Below are positions 33,585 to 46,136 of a DNA stretch of 64,000 nt, in pieces. Position 1 is the first letter of the stretch. Every line of letters begins with the position of its first letter. The notes under the pieces are model-generated. The model saw only the letters and a program-made list of their open reading frames with translations. It was not told the DNA's origin and did not search any database. The position numbers and the translations under genes are program-made. This stretch comes from Sodiomyces alkalinus F11. Lineage: Eukaryota; Ascomycota; Sordariomycetes; Glomerellales; Plectosphaerellaceae. The stretch is taken from positions 5,574,385 to 5,638,384 of the forward strand of contig NW_021167079.1 of NCBI RefSeq assembly GCF_003711515.1. Direction: 5' to 3'.

Positions 33585-36039
33585 TGTAAAGTCAGGGTGG
33601 TGGTGGTGGTAGTGGTGGTATTGGGTTTAGAAAATGTGAGAGAGTGGTGAGTGGTAGCGAAGTGGCTAGTGAGAGAAGTGTTGTTGTTGTTGTTGTTGTT
33701 GTTGTGTTGTGAGGATGTTGTTGTTGATGATGAACTGGAAACCGAACGACGGCGACGTCTTGGGGTTTATATACACGAAATGACGCTCTTATTTCGAATA
33801 TCTTTTCTTAGATCATACAAACGCATCCTAGAGCTCGGGGTGAGGATGAAGCGAAGGAACATCGTGATGCCAGAACCCCTGCGCAGATTGCGCCCCCAGG
33901 TAAACGGATGAGGTGATGGTATCGCGTTCTCCTCGACCCCGCCATATCACCATACCAAGACTATGCCTGTCCATCTGTCCCTCCGCCTCTCCGCCACCTC
34001 CTCCTTTACGCGGGACCGCCGGTTCCTGGATGCTTGGGCGCTTTCCGTGTAAGACCGCAAGTCCCCACCACCCAGGACGGGGGCCCATTGCGGAGGAGGC
34101 TTAGTTAGTCAGCCCTTGGTTAGGCGGGAACGGTGGAGAGGGGGGAGGGGGGAGGGGGGGTAGAAAAAGGGGTCCATGGTCAACGGAGGGCAACGGATGG
34201 ATGCGCATGCTGCGCGACTATCCCTCCCCGGAGATTCAATTCATGCATTGCGACGGGAATTTTGGCCCCCAGGATGCATAGAAAGGGAGCCTTACGATGG
34301 AAGGAACAGGCCCTGCATTCGTATGGAGTACGTACATACAGGAGGGGTCTTTTGTATGATGAGGATTGTTACAATATGACAAGGTTGTTTCAATGGGACG
34401 CCGTAGACTTCCCTAAACGGTCTAGACCTTCCTCAGGGGTTGGTTGGGGGAGGGGGGGGGCAGGGGGGGTTCTTCAGGCGCGATAAAAATAGACCCAAGG
34501 GGCGGGGGCGCATTCTCGAAGCTGGATGGCCCGAGCTCGCGGATCGTTTTACCATGTCCATGACCCCTCCATTCCATTTCGGCCTTTGCCAACGCCTCGA
34601 TTACGGAGTAGTAGGAATAGAGCACAGCTCCCTCAGCACCTTGATAAAATCGGAGAGTTTGTTCCTGGATTAGTCGCTGGAAGCAACGTGGCCAAGGAAC
34701 ACGGCGGCTGTATGGTGGGCTATGGGATGGTTGTTTGGCAATCCCCGCCTCCGTAGCTTCATGTTGACGGTGGGAGGCGGAAATACTAGGACACCCGATC
34801 GTGAGGCGAGTAGAGAGACTGCCGTAAGCCGGCGGATGAGTTGGTACGAGCCACGGATACGACGCAACGTCGGTGACTCGGATGTTCCCTTCCTATTGGA
34901 TTGGCCGCTTTAGCGAAGTCAACAATCAAAATTTCGCGTTTTACTGACGTGAGAAAGAAAGCGTGCTTGCCGGGTTGGTGATCATCGTGATTCGTTCGTC
35001 CGTCCCCCCCAATACCTTAGACCCTCGAATGAGGAATGTTTACGGAGGAGTGACACAGCCTGACTGCATGGTACCTGAATCCACCCCCCCAAAAGCTACG
35101 GACCGCAATGCAAATCCTAGCACTAAGAGACGAATAGATTGGTGTTTCATCTCCGGATCCGACGATGGAGCTCGGATGTGATCCTGAGGGTGGGGAGAGC
35201 TAAGTCGAGTGTGACCACTATTACCACCACCACCAAAGGGGCATCAAGAGGAGGTGAGAGAGAAAACGGGAGAACCACCTGGAGGGTTGCCACCTTCTCA
35301 CCAGTAGGAGCTGTTGCTTGTGCATAGGACGGACGCAGAGGAGGCAATTGGACTCAATGGCTGGTCCACGGAGCTTTGAGTAAGCCGTGGCCTGTAGATG
35401 CGTGAACAAGCAAAGAACGAGCATGAGCACGAGCACGGCGACGAGCAGAAGCACCCGAATTACTCGATTTAGGCAGGAGTGTGGCGAAGGCGAGCTCGAG
35501 TGAACCCCGCATGTCCTCGAAGGATCAAGAGCTCGGAGCTTTCGACAGAGGAATAGGAATAGAGGGAAAAGAAGAACCATTAACGGTTGAGTGGGAGGGA
35601 AGAAGGAGGAGGCCCCGTGTCGATGCCGTCAGCATTGGCATCACCCCATAGATGCCTTAAGTACGTACCTTAACATAAGGTGTATAGATGACTTACTTGT
35701 AGGTAAAGGTAAGGACGTAAGACGTAGACACCAGAGGCTTCAGCCATAACGTACTAACCGTGTCAGCCCCTGCTTTCGTTCCTCCTGAAACGAGTCCTGG
35801 CCCTAAGCTACTGCAGTCATCATGAATAAGAATGCTTGTTATGAACTTGTTTCCATATGGTGTTCTTGCCGAGACTTGGCTACCTCAAAGTCACTATGCG
35901 GAAGGTATGGGGAGAGAGGTTCTATCTTCGGATTATACCAATAGTATGTCCTCCTTGCTATTTCTATTAAAGAAAAATAATAAAAAGACGGCAAGAGGGG
36001 AAAAGAATAAAGGAGAAAGAAAAAAAAAGAAAAAACAAT
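33585..36039. other. Long intergenic region without recognised gene
   Basis: This is 2.4 kb with a GTT microsatellite (33677-33703), a G-rich tract (34136-34160) and a second G-rich stretch (34440-34470). Short ORFs at 34133, 34422, 35221 and 35832 are low-complexity or lack protein-like composition. No tRNA-like B box or conserved exon was found. Confidence 0.5.
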
Positions 36040-36043
36040 AAAA

Positions 36044-36162
36044 ACATACAACACCGGGTATTCGCTGGTGGTCACCCACCCAACTACTAATCCGGCCCTC
36101 ACTGGCTTATCTAGGGGAGAGCGGACGGGATCCCGAGTTTTCCAGTGGGTATGGTCGTATGT
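36044..36162 (-). rRNA. 5S ribosomal RNA
   Basis: The minus strand from 36162 to 36044 (119 nt) reads as a complete ascomycete 5S rRNA: it starts ACATACGACCATA, contains the internal promoter region with GATAAGCCAGTGAG and TAGTAGTTGGGTGGGTGACC, and ends TGTTGTATGT. The 5' ACATAC pairs with the 3' GTATGT to close helix I. A T-run (A-run on the plus strand, 36040-36044) at the 3' end is the polymerase III terminator. It stands alone among protein genes, as in fungi with dispersed 5S genes such as Neurospora. No mutation that would mark it as a pseudogene was seen. Confidence 0.95.
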
Positions 36163-36611
36163 GATAGTACTTCAGAATAGATGCTCTTATAAAGCCACCA
36201 GAAAACGAACGGCAACAGTCTGGCATACCTCCTGGCTGTGAGCTTTGTTCTAAATGCACATTTTTCTGGGCGTGGGTATCTTATATAAATGTCACAGCGC
36301 CTATATGAATAAATTGTCAAGACGAGCAGGAGATTTCCGAGAAAACAAGATCACCATCTGTATGCTCTAGTGGTGTGTCTAGCCGTCACTATTGTTTCTT
36401 CTTCGGAGGTGATATGGGGTTTCGAAACCGGTGTTGTCGGTTAACCTTGCCGGAGATGAGATGCGCATTTGGAGATTTTGGCCTTCAATGAGGTGGCTCA
36501 AACGCCGCGTCTCCATAAGAGCAGGTCCCGACTGTGGCGATGTTGCTTCGAGGTTGACGATGTTTTCTTTGTGTTCTTTTTGCCCTTTCTAGTGGTCTCT
36601 CCGTCACTACC
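36163..36611. other. Intergenic region
   Basis: This lies between the 5S gene's upstream side and the 3' end of the GNAT gene. Nothing recognised. Confidence 0.55.
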
Positions 36612-38297
36612 TTACACCCGCCTCCAACTCTCCTTGTACCTCGACCATCTCCGAAATCCTGAGAGAAACGTGGCTATCAGTATTTGAGAGCCTGGAGGAC
36701 ATGTGAGCTGGGGCAATGGGATCTCACCAAGAGATTGAAACCCCTCATCTCCGCCTCTCACTCCGTCAAGGAACATCCGTTTCATGCCCTTGTGGCTTAA
36801 TAGTTTGATGCAGGTATCTAGTAACCTGACCATTATAGAGTCTCTGCTGTTCACCACTTCCGGATTATTATCTATCACAGGAAGATATGGTCAGCAAACC
36901 GAGCTAGAGGAGAACGGGAAGTCCCTCGTGAGAGACAACTCACCTACGATGCACACACAGGTCACGCCGCCGACATCGCTGCCCAACGTTCTCGCCCACG
37001 GCAAGTCGTCTAATATGGGACTTCCCGATGTGGGCGTGTATACGATGGCCACGGACACGATGATGTCGCCTTCGAGGCCCAAAATGACGTCTTCTAAATG
37101 CATCGTGTTCCCCAACTTCGCATATTGATCGTACCATCCCACGTTACCTTTGCGTATCGAGTCCCGGTCTACCGCTTCCAACACCTGGCTGAAGTGGGTC
37201 ACGGGGCATGGGCGGAATGTGAGCCCGGCCGTCGATAACTCCTTGCCAGGCACCTCGTCAAAGCTCAGCAGCCAGTCCGAAATGCCCGGCGGTCGCCTCG
37301 GAGACCTCTGGTCCATCTCCCACCCTCGCCGCCGAAACCAGTCTTCCGATGCCGTCATGTCGGAAGGCACGCCGTAAAGTAACCGTGGGAACGTCGACCC
37401 GAGTTGCAGGCGGTCCACTCCCCGTGTCCTTTGGAGCTGCTTCAACGCCATCTCGTGTAGACTCTCCCCGATGCCGCGGCCCCGATAACCTTCTCGAACG
37501 AGCAGCACGGCCAAGGAACCGACGAGCCTGTCTGAACTGCTGTCGGGGTACGTCGTGTAGGTCGCGCAAAACCCGAGGAGTTGCCGCGTGTCGGGATCGC
37601 GAACCGCGTAGTGCATCGCGTACCCTTCGCGTCGGAGAAGTGAACCGAGCACGCCCTGTGGCAGATGAAACCGGCGAGGGAGGCATTCCGTCCAGAGCTC
37701 ATGGGTCGCCGCCAAGTCGCGGTTCAGATCCCACGTCTCCACTGTCCAGCTGCGCGGTGCTACGCTCAGCTCCGGCATGCGCGTCGCGGACTGCGGCAAC
37801 GTCCCGACGCCAGGGCCAGTCCCGAACATGATTTCCGCGGCCTTCTCGAGCTCTGGAGGCGTGAAGCCGGCGATTTGGATAATGGTGGCGAACCTGTACA
37901 GCCGCCCGAGGTCGTAAGCGCGGACGTCGCAGCAGGCCAAGATGACTTGGGGCCGATCGCCTCCGACTGAAGCGGCGATTTCGGCGTAGTCGGCCTGCGA
38001 CGGCTCGTTGTCCCCAGGTGGCCCGGAGATTACGAACACGATGACCTTTCCCCTTTTAATGAAGGCTGCATGGGTGCCCGTGATGCCGCCCCGTTTCGTG
38101 TAGGGCACATGGCGAACGAGTGGGTGGTGTAGGGCAATGGCCCGTCCCAAGGGCTCGAAGGGGTCTCTAGACTCTGCAGGCTGGTGGGCCGAAGGCACAA
38201 CGACAGGAGTCAGAAGAATGATCAAGTCGTCTGGGGAGAGAAGCCGTTGCAGAGGGATGGACTCCTGACGATCCCACAAGAGGACAGCAGTTGCCAT
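36612..38297 (-). CDS. GH3 C-terminal-like domain fused to GNAT acetyltransferase, hydrolase domain absent
   Basis: Exons are 36944-38297, 36728-36871 and 36612-36658, joined by 72- and 69-nt introns, giving 514 aa. Residues 1-160 resemble the C-terminal alpha/beta domain of fungal GH3 beta-N-acetylglucosaminidase-like proteins. Residues 185-340 form a GNAT acetyltransferase with the acetyl-CoA loop VLLVREGYRGRGIGESL at 266-280, and the tail ends GFQSLG-FRRWSRYKESW, a second GNAT-like element. In the related full-length fungal proteins a GH3 catalytic barrel precedes this; here a stop codon lies five codons before the start and no barrel is found upstream. So it is either a naturally shortened member acting only as an acetyltransferase or a truncated gene. 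The substrate is unknown. The splice sites are inferred from family conservation. Confidence 0.8.
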
Positions 38298-41215
38298 TGG
38301 AGCAGAGTGTCAAGTATCGCGACCGTGGCTGGCAAATGCATGACCCCAGAAATCCCCAGATCACGACTCCCGAGTTCTGCACGGCTCTCTTAGCTATAGC
38401 GTAACGTCAAAAAGTATCATGGGGCGAGGTGATCGAGCCAACGCTCCCAGGTCCCGCTGCGGACGCTGGGCTGAGGTAGACCCCGGATGAAACACAGCCC
38501 TATCGGGAGACCTTGATGGTCTGCCGTAGCTGAGGTATGATTGGGCACGGCAATAGTGCTGTGCGTGTCTACCGAGAATTGGCGAAAACCGCTGTGCGCG
38601 ATGGCAACGTCACAAGGGAGGGAGGGCTGCCTGTGGAAGTGGAGCTTGAGGTTTTGTCGGGGGAGAGGAGGGCGGCGTCCGGAGTAAAAGACAACCTCGT
38701 TGAGACAAGAGCGGCTTCAGAATGATATCTGCACAATTCAGTCTGATAGTCGCAGAAATGTCAGCCGTACGTGTTCCCTCGAGAGGCATTGGCAGGGGGG
38801 GAAAAATGGGAAACGGGGGCAGAAGAGACTGAAGTCCTCTAATAATAAGCGGCCGGGGAAGCGTCCACAGGAAAAATTGCTCAGAGTGGTGTTGTTTTGG
38901 GATAAAAAAATACACGATCATACAGCTCAGCTCACTCATAAACAGGAGAAGATTCAAGAGATAAGCTCCAAGAAGACATGAGGATGAGCCCCCCCCCCCC
39001 CCCCCCCCCCGGGGTCTCCGCCCCCGACTCCGTCTGGCACTGACGGATGGGAATAGTTAATCAGTCAGGAATGGAGGGGCTTTTCGCAACGATAGGTTAC
39101 ACAAAGGTTCGATGAGAGTCGATGAGATGTTATGGGACGAGGGCACACAGGTTGACAGGTGATACAAAGAGGATTAGCCTATGCGGCACTTGGCTTGGGC
39201 GTGGAGGCAAGAAGACAGCAACAGACAGGGGGAGGGTGGCTTGGGCTAACAGAACCGGGGATTAAGCCAGGAAATAAGGCGTCGCCGGGGTCATCCGAAT
39301 CCCCGGCCGACATTGGGGTACACAGACAACGGGAACAGGCTCTTCGGTTGGTTGTGATGGCTGAAGAATCTTGCCCTGCCCTGGGAAAGAGACGGAAACG
39401 AAGAGCAAAAAAGATAGGGGGAAAAAGGGGGCAAAGAAAAAGAAAAAGAAGAAAGAAACCCACTTACCAAGTCGCTTTTATAGCGGTATGTGAGGCACTA
39501 TTCCGACCCGGTTTTGCTGAATAAGGTACAATAGCGAAGCAAAAGATGTCGACGTACGTAGTGGCTCCAATCTGCGATGTGGTGCGTAGTACGGAGTACG
39601 TTGTAGACGCCGAGCGATGAGTTGGGCACGAGCACGAGGTAGCTAATAGCGCAAAAGTGATTGCAGAGTCATGGTCTCAGGTCTCTCGGGTCTCTCGGGT
39701 CTCTCGGGGCAGGATATGCTCGAGGCTAGAAGTACACTCCATGGACAGTCGTCATGTCGCTTGGAGGGGAGAAAATGTGTAGGTATGAAGTGGATAAGCT
39801 CTTATAGGCATGTAGCACAAACCTGCAAGATCAAGTAAGGGGTTGCGTCGCAGCAAGGATAATATGGTCTGAAAAGCGGGAGAAAGAGGCGGTAACGCAG
39901 CATCGAGGGAACGACGGAGGCGAGCAGGCGGAAATGCGCAAAAAGTGCGCAACGTGAGCTTCTCGGGTGAGAGGTTGGAGGTTACGGACAGTCGGACAGT
40001 CGGACAGTCGGACGAGGGGCTCGTCGTTGTTAATGTCGTCCCATCCGGCTCTGCTAGGGTTTATGGCTTATGGTTGTTCTGCAGAAGCCTAATTGGGCCC
40101 TGGTAGGTAACACAGCAGGAGGTTGCTCTTATTACAACATACACTTGTTTCACCGCGTCTTCCTCGGCCACAGCGGGTCTTCCGGCTCTCGTTCCCTAAC
40201 GCTAACGCGTGACTGTGACAGGGGTGTCTTATTTATGTGTACTTCGTAAGGTATGAAGTACTCCGTATTCGCAATCAATCACGAATAGTACCTATGCGGG
40301 AAAGCTAGATTCGGTACTGACTGACACGGGAAGTCCGAACTGACCAGGGACAAGAAACCACCCGAGGAGACAGGCTGGGACTTGATCCCCGAGGGTCTGG
40401 ACATGTACGAAGTAGTTATCTGTAGGCCGGTTGGAAACAGAACAGAAGAAGAAATATAGCTGCTCCGTAGGTCGTCTAGGAAAATAAGGCCGAGTATGAA
40501 TGTACGTTGTATATACAGATACGGATACGAATGGATGGGAATGGTAATTAAATCCGGGTCGGGTACCTAGGTAGTAAATACCTAATTACCGCAATTCCTG
40601 ACCCATCAAGGGCGTGCCGGGCCGTCGGCCAACTGATTGTTGGCGGCGNNNNNNNNNNNNNNNNNNNNNNNNNNNNNNNNNNNNNNNNNNNNNNNNNNNN
40701 NNNNNNNNCACCTTCGAGATGGTTACACAGGCTCTCCAGGTACCTTAGTTAATTCGTACAAAGTACCTAGAAGTAGTCGCACCGACTAGTTTTCGAGAGA
40801 AACACTTCCTAGTACGAATATCGTCGTCATGCTTACTAAGGTAGGTACAAGCTGTACGGATAGCAGCACAATTTCAGGAACACCACGACGCGTTTGTTTG
40901 GTCTATCACCAGCTGTTGCAACCCCTTCATCCGTAGAAGACCGACGAAGTATACTCATCGAAACTTACCTGGCGTGACTACGTCTCATATAGGACGGACA
41001 CATAGTGCCGACTCGACACCCAACAAGTAATTTATTGTCCCAGCATCCAGAACTCGCGGAGGACCGACCTCCTGCGCCTGCGCCTTGCCCACCGCATCTT
41101 TCGACTGTATCCATAACGCCCCTAATGAATCCCGTAAGGCACGGCGGGTTCTGAGAGGTCTCTGGCACGATTGTTTTCCACGACATGCGTGGCTGCTGAT
41201 TGCATATAACGCGAC
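38298..41215. other. Long intergenic region with homopolymer, tandem repeats and a sequence gap
   Basis: It contains a 22-base C run (38989-39010), tandem GTCTCTCGG copies (about 39680-39708), tandem GACAGTCG copies (about 39987-40013), GTACC/CCTAGG palindromic motifs at 40562-40574 and 40738-40748, and an assembly gap. ORFs here are short and not protein-like; no remnant of the missing GH3 barrel was found. Confidence 0.55.
40649..40708. other. Assembly gap (60 N)
   Basis: There are sixty consecutive N; the true length is unknown. Confidence 1.
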
Positions 41216-43935
41216 ATGGAATCCGATGGAGACCAAGAAATCCGCCATCTCGTCGCCGACGTGACTGAGGGTATGTAAGATAGATGTACTCATTCAACTC
41301 ATCCCTTCAACATTGCCCCCCTGCCTGCCTCTCAATATTAGTTCTTTGTGCATTTAGAGGAGGACGCTGGCTCACTCGTCCATCCGTCCTCTAGCATCCA
41401 GGGTCCCCGCTAAGCAACGTGCGACGAGCATCAAGCCCACCGTTCAGAAATTGGCCTCCAAGGCTTACGAGCACGGTCTCCTCCCCGACCCGCTGAACGA
41501 GCTGATCGACCTGCTCACCACGCCCAGCCACCTCGATCAGGCTAGCTTGAATGCCCTCGTTAACAATCTCTATCCGGCCGCCCGCTTGTCGCCCGATGCC
41601 GTATTGAAGGTTGTCGGCTGCCTGGGCAATGGGGAGCTCAAACCCCCTTTCCCGATTCAGGCTGGCCTCCTGAGATGGCTCGTAATGGTGTACCATACCA
41701 TTGATGGACCTGCCATTCTGTCCCAAGCGTATCCTGTGCTCTTCAACCTGTTGGAGACCGCAGCTATCAGGTTCGTTCCTCTCGTGTGCGGATGGTTGGT
41801 CAACGTGGGATCGTTCTACTAAAACACGAGGGCTTTGCGCTCTTCTCTCCAGACCACAGTTATGCCATGTCTTAGCTCTCATCACACGACGCAAACATGT
41901 CCGCCCATTTAGAATACAAGCTATGTAAGTCAGAAGCAAAAGGCGAAAACTCGCCAAAGTCTTTCTTCACACCGTTATGGAACTGCTTGCCTTTGGCCGG
42001 ACTGAACGAGCTGACGAAAGTACACACACAGCCTGAACTTGTCGCGGCAGACAGGCAATGACCCGGCCTTGACTGGGCTTCTGCGAATCTACAAGGACTA
42101 TTACCCAGAAATTATTGTAGGCGAAGCTGTGAAGGGCAAGGCCTCAACTTTTAAGGTGAGCCCCCAATCTTGCCGGTGTCTTTCCTCTCAACCAAGTCCC
42201 AATACTGATAAATGCAGCACCCCGACTTGGCATGGCGCGAAAGGTTAGGTGAGATTCAGAGGGCCCATGCTCAGAGGGCAACCAAAACCGAGTTAAGGCA
42301 TCAGAATGGTTTCACTGTCGACCGGCACATTTCTCACAGGGGACGGGGAGGGCGTCCTTCAGGGGTCCCTGGAGTGCACACGTCTCACGCGACCGAGGTG
42401 AGACCACTACGTCCCGCATCGAGGTTCCTCTTCAAGAACATTATTAACATAGAGAGAAGAACTCGGTTACCTTGGAAGAGATTGACAATGTCGAGCGCTT
42501 TGTGAACAACCTGGAGAAGATCGAGCTGCCAAATCAGCTTGCCGCCGTCTTGGCTGATCCCTTGCTTCAGAAACTGGTCTTGCTCAGGAAGGACCACATC
42601 ACTACGCAGAGAATCGTTCGCTGGGTTGAGGCAGCTCTGGACGATGTGCTCACCGGGACCGCGGATACGAAGACTTTCGTTGACACGATGGAAGTCCTTG
42701 AAGACTATGTCTCCCGCGTCAAGGTGCGTTGAGGCTGTCATGTCATGATCCCCAATGGCAAATAAAAGAGGCTGACATGACTAGGAATCTCCCAACGTGA
42801 TTCTGAACTTTCTTGCCAAACTTTTTGGGTACTGGAATGGTGTTGATGCTCAGGAACCGATTCTTCGGATTCTACAGTACACACCGCTTTTGGATTTCAA
42901 AGGTGCGCAGTTGCATCCCCTCCCCCCCTCCCCCCTTTTCTCTCTCTCTTTTACTCACCTGTCTTTCATATTCCGACAGAACTCTACCACGCATTGTTCG
43001 GGCCGCTCGGGAAGTGTCTACCCAACACCCTGCCAACACAGACTTTACTGCTGGAGATGTACAGGAATATCCTCCGTAATTGGACTTCCAACCTACAATC
43101 TGTAGAAGCGGTCGCCTCAGGAACACCATGTCACGCCATCTTGGAACTCCAAGTCCACGTCGGAAACGTCGCTCTCACCCTCGTCCAGACCAACCCGGGC
43201 ACGGCAACGCACTCCACCGCCTTGCAATTCTACGAGCAAGTCGCCAGCACCATGTCGAATCCGGTCCTGGAACCCCTCCTCCGCATCGCCAACCCACCCC
43301 GCCAACTGATCTACCTCGTCTTCTTCTCCCCTTCTCTCGGGAACATATCCCGGCTCGCTGGAATCCTGGCCAAATACAAGACCTCGTTCGACGCCGCCAT
43401 GGCTAGAGACCGTAAGGCGTATGGGGCCTCTGATTTACAAACCTACAACGGGTTCCTGATGGACCTGTGCAACTGCATCTGGCGCGGCCGGGCCTTCAAC
43501 TCCTCCGACAACCACGCGCTCGCCTGCCTATCCTCCCCGCAGACCTCGGCGCGCTACCACCGCTACGTCGAGGACCTGGGAATGGACCTCGTTCTGCCGG
43601 TACTGTTCGGGTTGTCGCACTCGCCCGTCCTGAGCCTCCAGTCCATGACGTGTGTCCTCGCGCTCGAGGACGAGGCGCTGGAGAAGAACAAGAGGGCCAT
43701 CTCTACGCGACACGGTGGCCCCGTAACGCAGAGCAGCCTGCAGCGACTGGCTAGGGCCCGGGGTCTGCGGCTGGAGTGGAACGAGTACCGGCAACAGGTG
43801 CTCGTTACGCTCGACCGCCACGGCTTCGGGGGTATCAGCGAGCTGATGAGGAATGTGATAAAGGGGCGGCAGAGTGCGCCCCGTACCTCCAGCCAGCCTA
43901 GCCAGTCGAGTCAGCCGAGTTCAAATCTAGTCTGA
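41216..43935 (+). CDS. mis6: Inner kinetochore protein CENP-I/Mis6 (Ctf3 homologue)
   Basis: This is a member of the constitutive centromere-associated network that binds CENP-A chromatin and helps its loading and kinetochore assembly. Eight exons (41216-41270, 41395-41770, 41853-41924, 42032-42155, 42218-42397, 42457-42723, 42785-42902, 42980-43935) sum to 2148 nt, 715 aa, normal for the family. Diagnostic pieces are PAKQRATSIKPTVQKLASKA, ITRRKHVRPFRIQ and LLRIYKDYYPEIIVG in the N-terminal half; the rest is helical-repeat-like. Intron 5 needs the third of three overlapping AG acceptors (exon starts at 42457) to stay in frame. The Ser/Gln-rich C-terminus ends at residue 715. Exon borders are by inspection; family identity is firm. 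Confidence 0.93.
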
Positions 43936-44511
43936 GTTGATACAAAGCTGTGCTAGGTGTACTAGTACCAGGAGTGAGATAGACTGGTAATCAACGGAAC
44001 GACAACGACAAGATCAGCTATCAGCTACGGTACGGAACAGTAGGGGTTCTGAAGTCGCTGCCTCAGCGCAGTTGCGCCGAAATCATGAAAATTTTAAAAT
44101 GAAAAATCTAGCAGGTATGCCCGTTGTTGAACAAGTGCAACCGAACGCCGCGAAGAGCAAGTTGAGGATGCCCTTGCTCATACGACCAACCATGAAATAA
44201 ATGGTATCGCCCCTATAAATACCCATTGGCCTGCCGGGAAATCCATATCGTGTTGAATCCGAGTCCTTTAAAAGATGCCGGATGCCGTCCAAAGAAAACC
44301 CAAAATCCTCTCAAGGCCGACTCCAGAAACCCCGGTCTATCACATGATTCTCTTTGCAGCATACGCGAAATACTGGGTGTCGAAAAAAGACGCCTTCCCA
44401 CTGCACCAGGAGGCCACTTGATGGCCTGATGTCAAGCGCATCCTTCCCATATTTTCTTTTTCCGCCTCACGGCCTCGGGCAAGATTTTGAGTTGGAGTTT
44501 CACTCTTCGGG
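43936..44511. other. Intergenic region between convergent genes
   Basis: There is no gene. A minus-strand frame near 44230-44270 has a short GH13-like phrase, discussed among the rejected items. Confidence 0.5.
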
Positions 44512-45357
44512 TCACTTCATATGATGCGACTCGTCCCCATAGCCGCCATAGCCACCAGCATCATATGTCTTCCCCTCGGGCCCGATGACCACCTTGGTGC
44601 GAGGGCCCCGATCTTTGAGATCCTGCCTAAGCCAGCCCAGAACGAGCTCCCCAAGCGTACTGTTGCCGCTCCGGGCATCGAGGCCCTCGAGGAACTGCTC
44701 GGCGGGGCCCCACTCGCGCACGGTGCCGAGGTGCATGTGTACGAGGTGCGTAGGCCAGCCGGCGAGGTTGTCGAGGATATGGGTAGCGTAGACGATGGTG
44801 CAGACACGTTTTTCGGTCTCGGCGCGGAGCCAGGAGAGGAAGTTGGCGCGGCTGAGGACGTCGAGGTCGACGGTGATCTCGTCGAGGAGGAGGACGGTCC
44901 AGGGCCGGATCAGGCCCATGGCGAGCTGCACGCGGCGACGCTCGCCGTCGCTCACGGCGTGCATGCGCCAGCGGGTGTCGATGTCGAGAACGCCGATGAG
45001 CTCGTCGCGCCGTTCCGGGTATGCGTCGCCTCCGACGGACCGGAGTAGCTCTGTCACGGAGATGTCGGTGCGGACGATGGGGTTGAGCACCCACTCCAGG
45101 CCCAGGTACGTCACACCCTCTAGACCTTCCTTGAATGGGTCGACGCCGCCAATGGCAATGGTGTTTGCTGGTGCCAACCTCTTGCCGGCCAGGAGACGGA
45201 GGAGGGTGGTCTTGCCGGCTCCATTGGCCCCGATGAGGAGGGTCCGCGATTGGACCGGGAGAGAGAGGGTTATGTCGCTGATGCCGGTCGAGTAGTCAGG
45301 AAAGGTGTAAGAGAGTGCGCTGGTCTCTATAGTTGGCAGAGCCTCCTTGGGGGCCAT
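44512..45357 (-). CDS. caf16: CAF16-like ABC ATPase (CCR4-NOT-associated family)
   Basis: This is a soluble single-domain ABC ATPase of 281 aa with no membrane segments, the size of yeast Caf16, a protein reported to associate with the CCR4-NOT complex. The Walker A motif GANGAGKT is at residues 43-50, a signature of the form SDGERRR at 136-142, Walker B LLLDE at 156-160 and the switch His at 193 (YATH). The signature has SDGE rather than the canonical LSGGQ, as in this family. The C-terminus ends in a Gly/Tyr-rich stretch. It is a single exon divergent from the polymerase delta subunit gene. Its transport role is excluded by the lack of a membrane domain; its exact cellular role is not settled. 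Confidence 0.92.
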   Translation of the reverse strand: MAPKEALPTIETSALSYTFPDYSTGISDITLSLPVQSRTLLIGANGAGKTTLLRLLAGKRLAPANTIAIGGVDPFKEGLEGVTYLGLEWVLNPIVRTDISVTELLRSVGGDAYPERRDELIGVLDIDTRWRMHAVSDGERRRVQLAMGLIRPWTVLLLDEITVDLDVLSRANFLSWLRAETEKRVCTIVYATHILDNLAGWPTHLVHMHLGTVREWGPAEQFLEGLDARSGNSTLGELVLGWLRQDLKDRGPRTKVVIGPEGKTYDAGGYGGYGDESHHMK

Positions 45358-46136
45358 TGTGAGAGTAGCTGGAGGTCCAGTACGATGAGGTCACGGTAGT
45401 GAGCAATGTAGACTGAAGAGGAAGGGAACTGGACGAGATTTATGGTACGGGGAATAGATTGAATAGGAAGGGGACAAGGCGAGAGATGAATATGACGGAG
45501 AAAAAAGAAGAGGAGAAAAAAAAAAGTTACCGTATGGAGGATCATTTTTGGGCTTGGGAGAGTCGGCGGTTACCAAGAAAGGGAGGTGGTCTGTTGGCCT
45601 GTCCATTGCCCCGCGACGAGCACATGACAATGAGCTGAAGTGACGAGTCAAGCAAGGTAGGTACGTCGGGAGAGAAGGTAGTACGGAGCGTAGGTACCCG
45701 TACTAGTACTACCTAGGTAAGGTACCTTAGTCTAAAATACCCCACAGTCGCCGGTAGCCCCGCCCAAGCCACATTGCCCCACTCTACAAAGCCACCACGA
45801 CTTTCTGCCGTGCCACTTCAATGTGGGGCGGGCACTTTACAACGGTACACCGCAAATCGCCAATCGCGTATCTGGGATGCTAAGACGCGTTTAGGTCAGG
45901 GCAACCAGTATCTCCCCTTTAAGTCTTTTTTTACTTTCATCCAACTTCGAACTTCAAACATTGGCCACTGTCGGAAGCATTCTTCTCTCAAGTTACGGGA
46001 GATAAGATTTTGTTGAAAGTATGGTGACCCTCGAAGAGGTGGCCGGTCTCCTAAAAAAGCCCTCGTACGTTTCCCTATATGCCCCTTCGATGAACTGACG
46101 ATCCCTACAGGATGCCAATGGCATTTGCTCACACAC
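45358..46136. promoter_or_regulatory. Divergent promoter region of caf16 and the polymerase delta subunit
   Basis: This is 780 bp between divergent starts. It contains a cluster of GTAC/CCTAGG/GGTACC palindromes at 45661-45730. A 25-codon upstream ORF (46021-46098) precedes the polymerase subunit start; its continuation through the possible intron 46065-46110 is not in frame with the main gene. Confidence 0.5.

Noticed and set aside
32922..33650. 242-codon plus-strand open frame.
   Set aside because: It is antisense to the ABM-like gene and its composition (Val/Gly/Leu/Asp) is that of a shadow frame.
44200..44300. A minus-strand phrase LGFNTIWIS resembles the beta-strand before the active site of GH13 alpha-amylases.
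   Set aside because: Only about nine residues match, the frame stops within 60 codons and nothing else of the fold is present; chance or an unrecognisable relic.
46021..46111. ATG at 46021 as start of the polymerase delta subunit, with an intron at 46065-46110.
   Set aside because: The splice leaves phase 2 where phase 1 is needed and runs into a stop; kept only as an upstream ORF.
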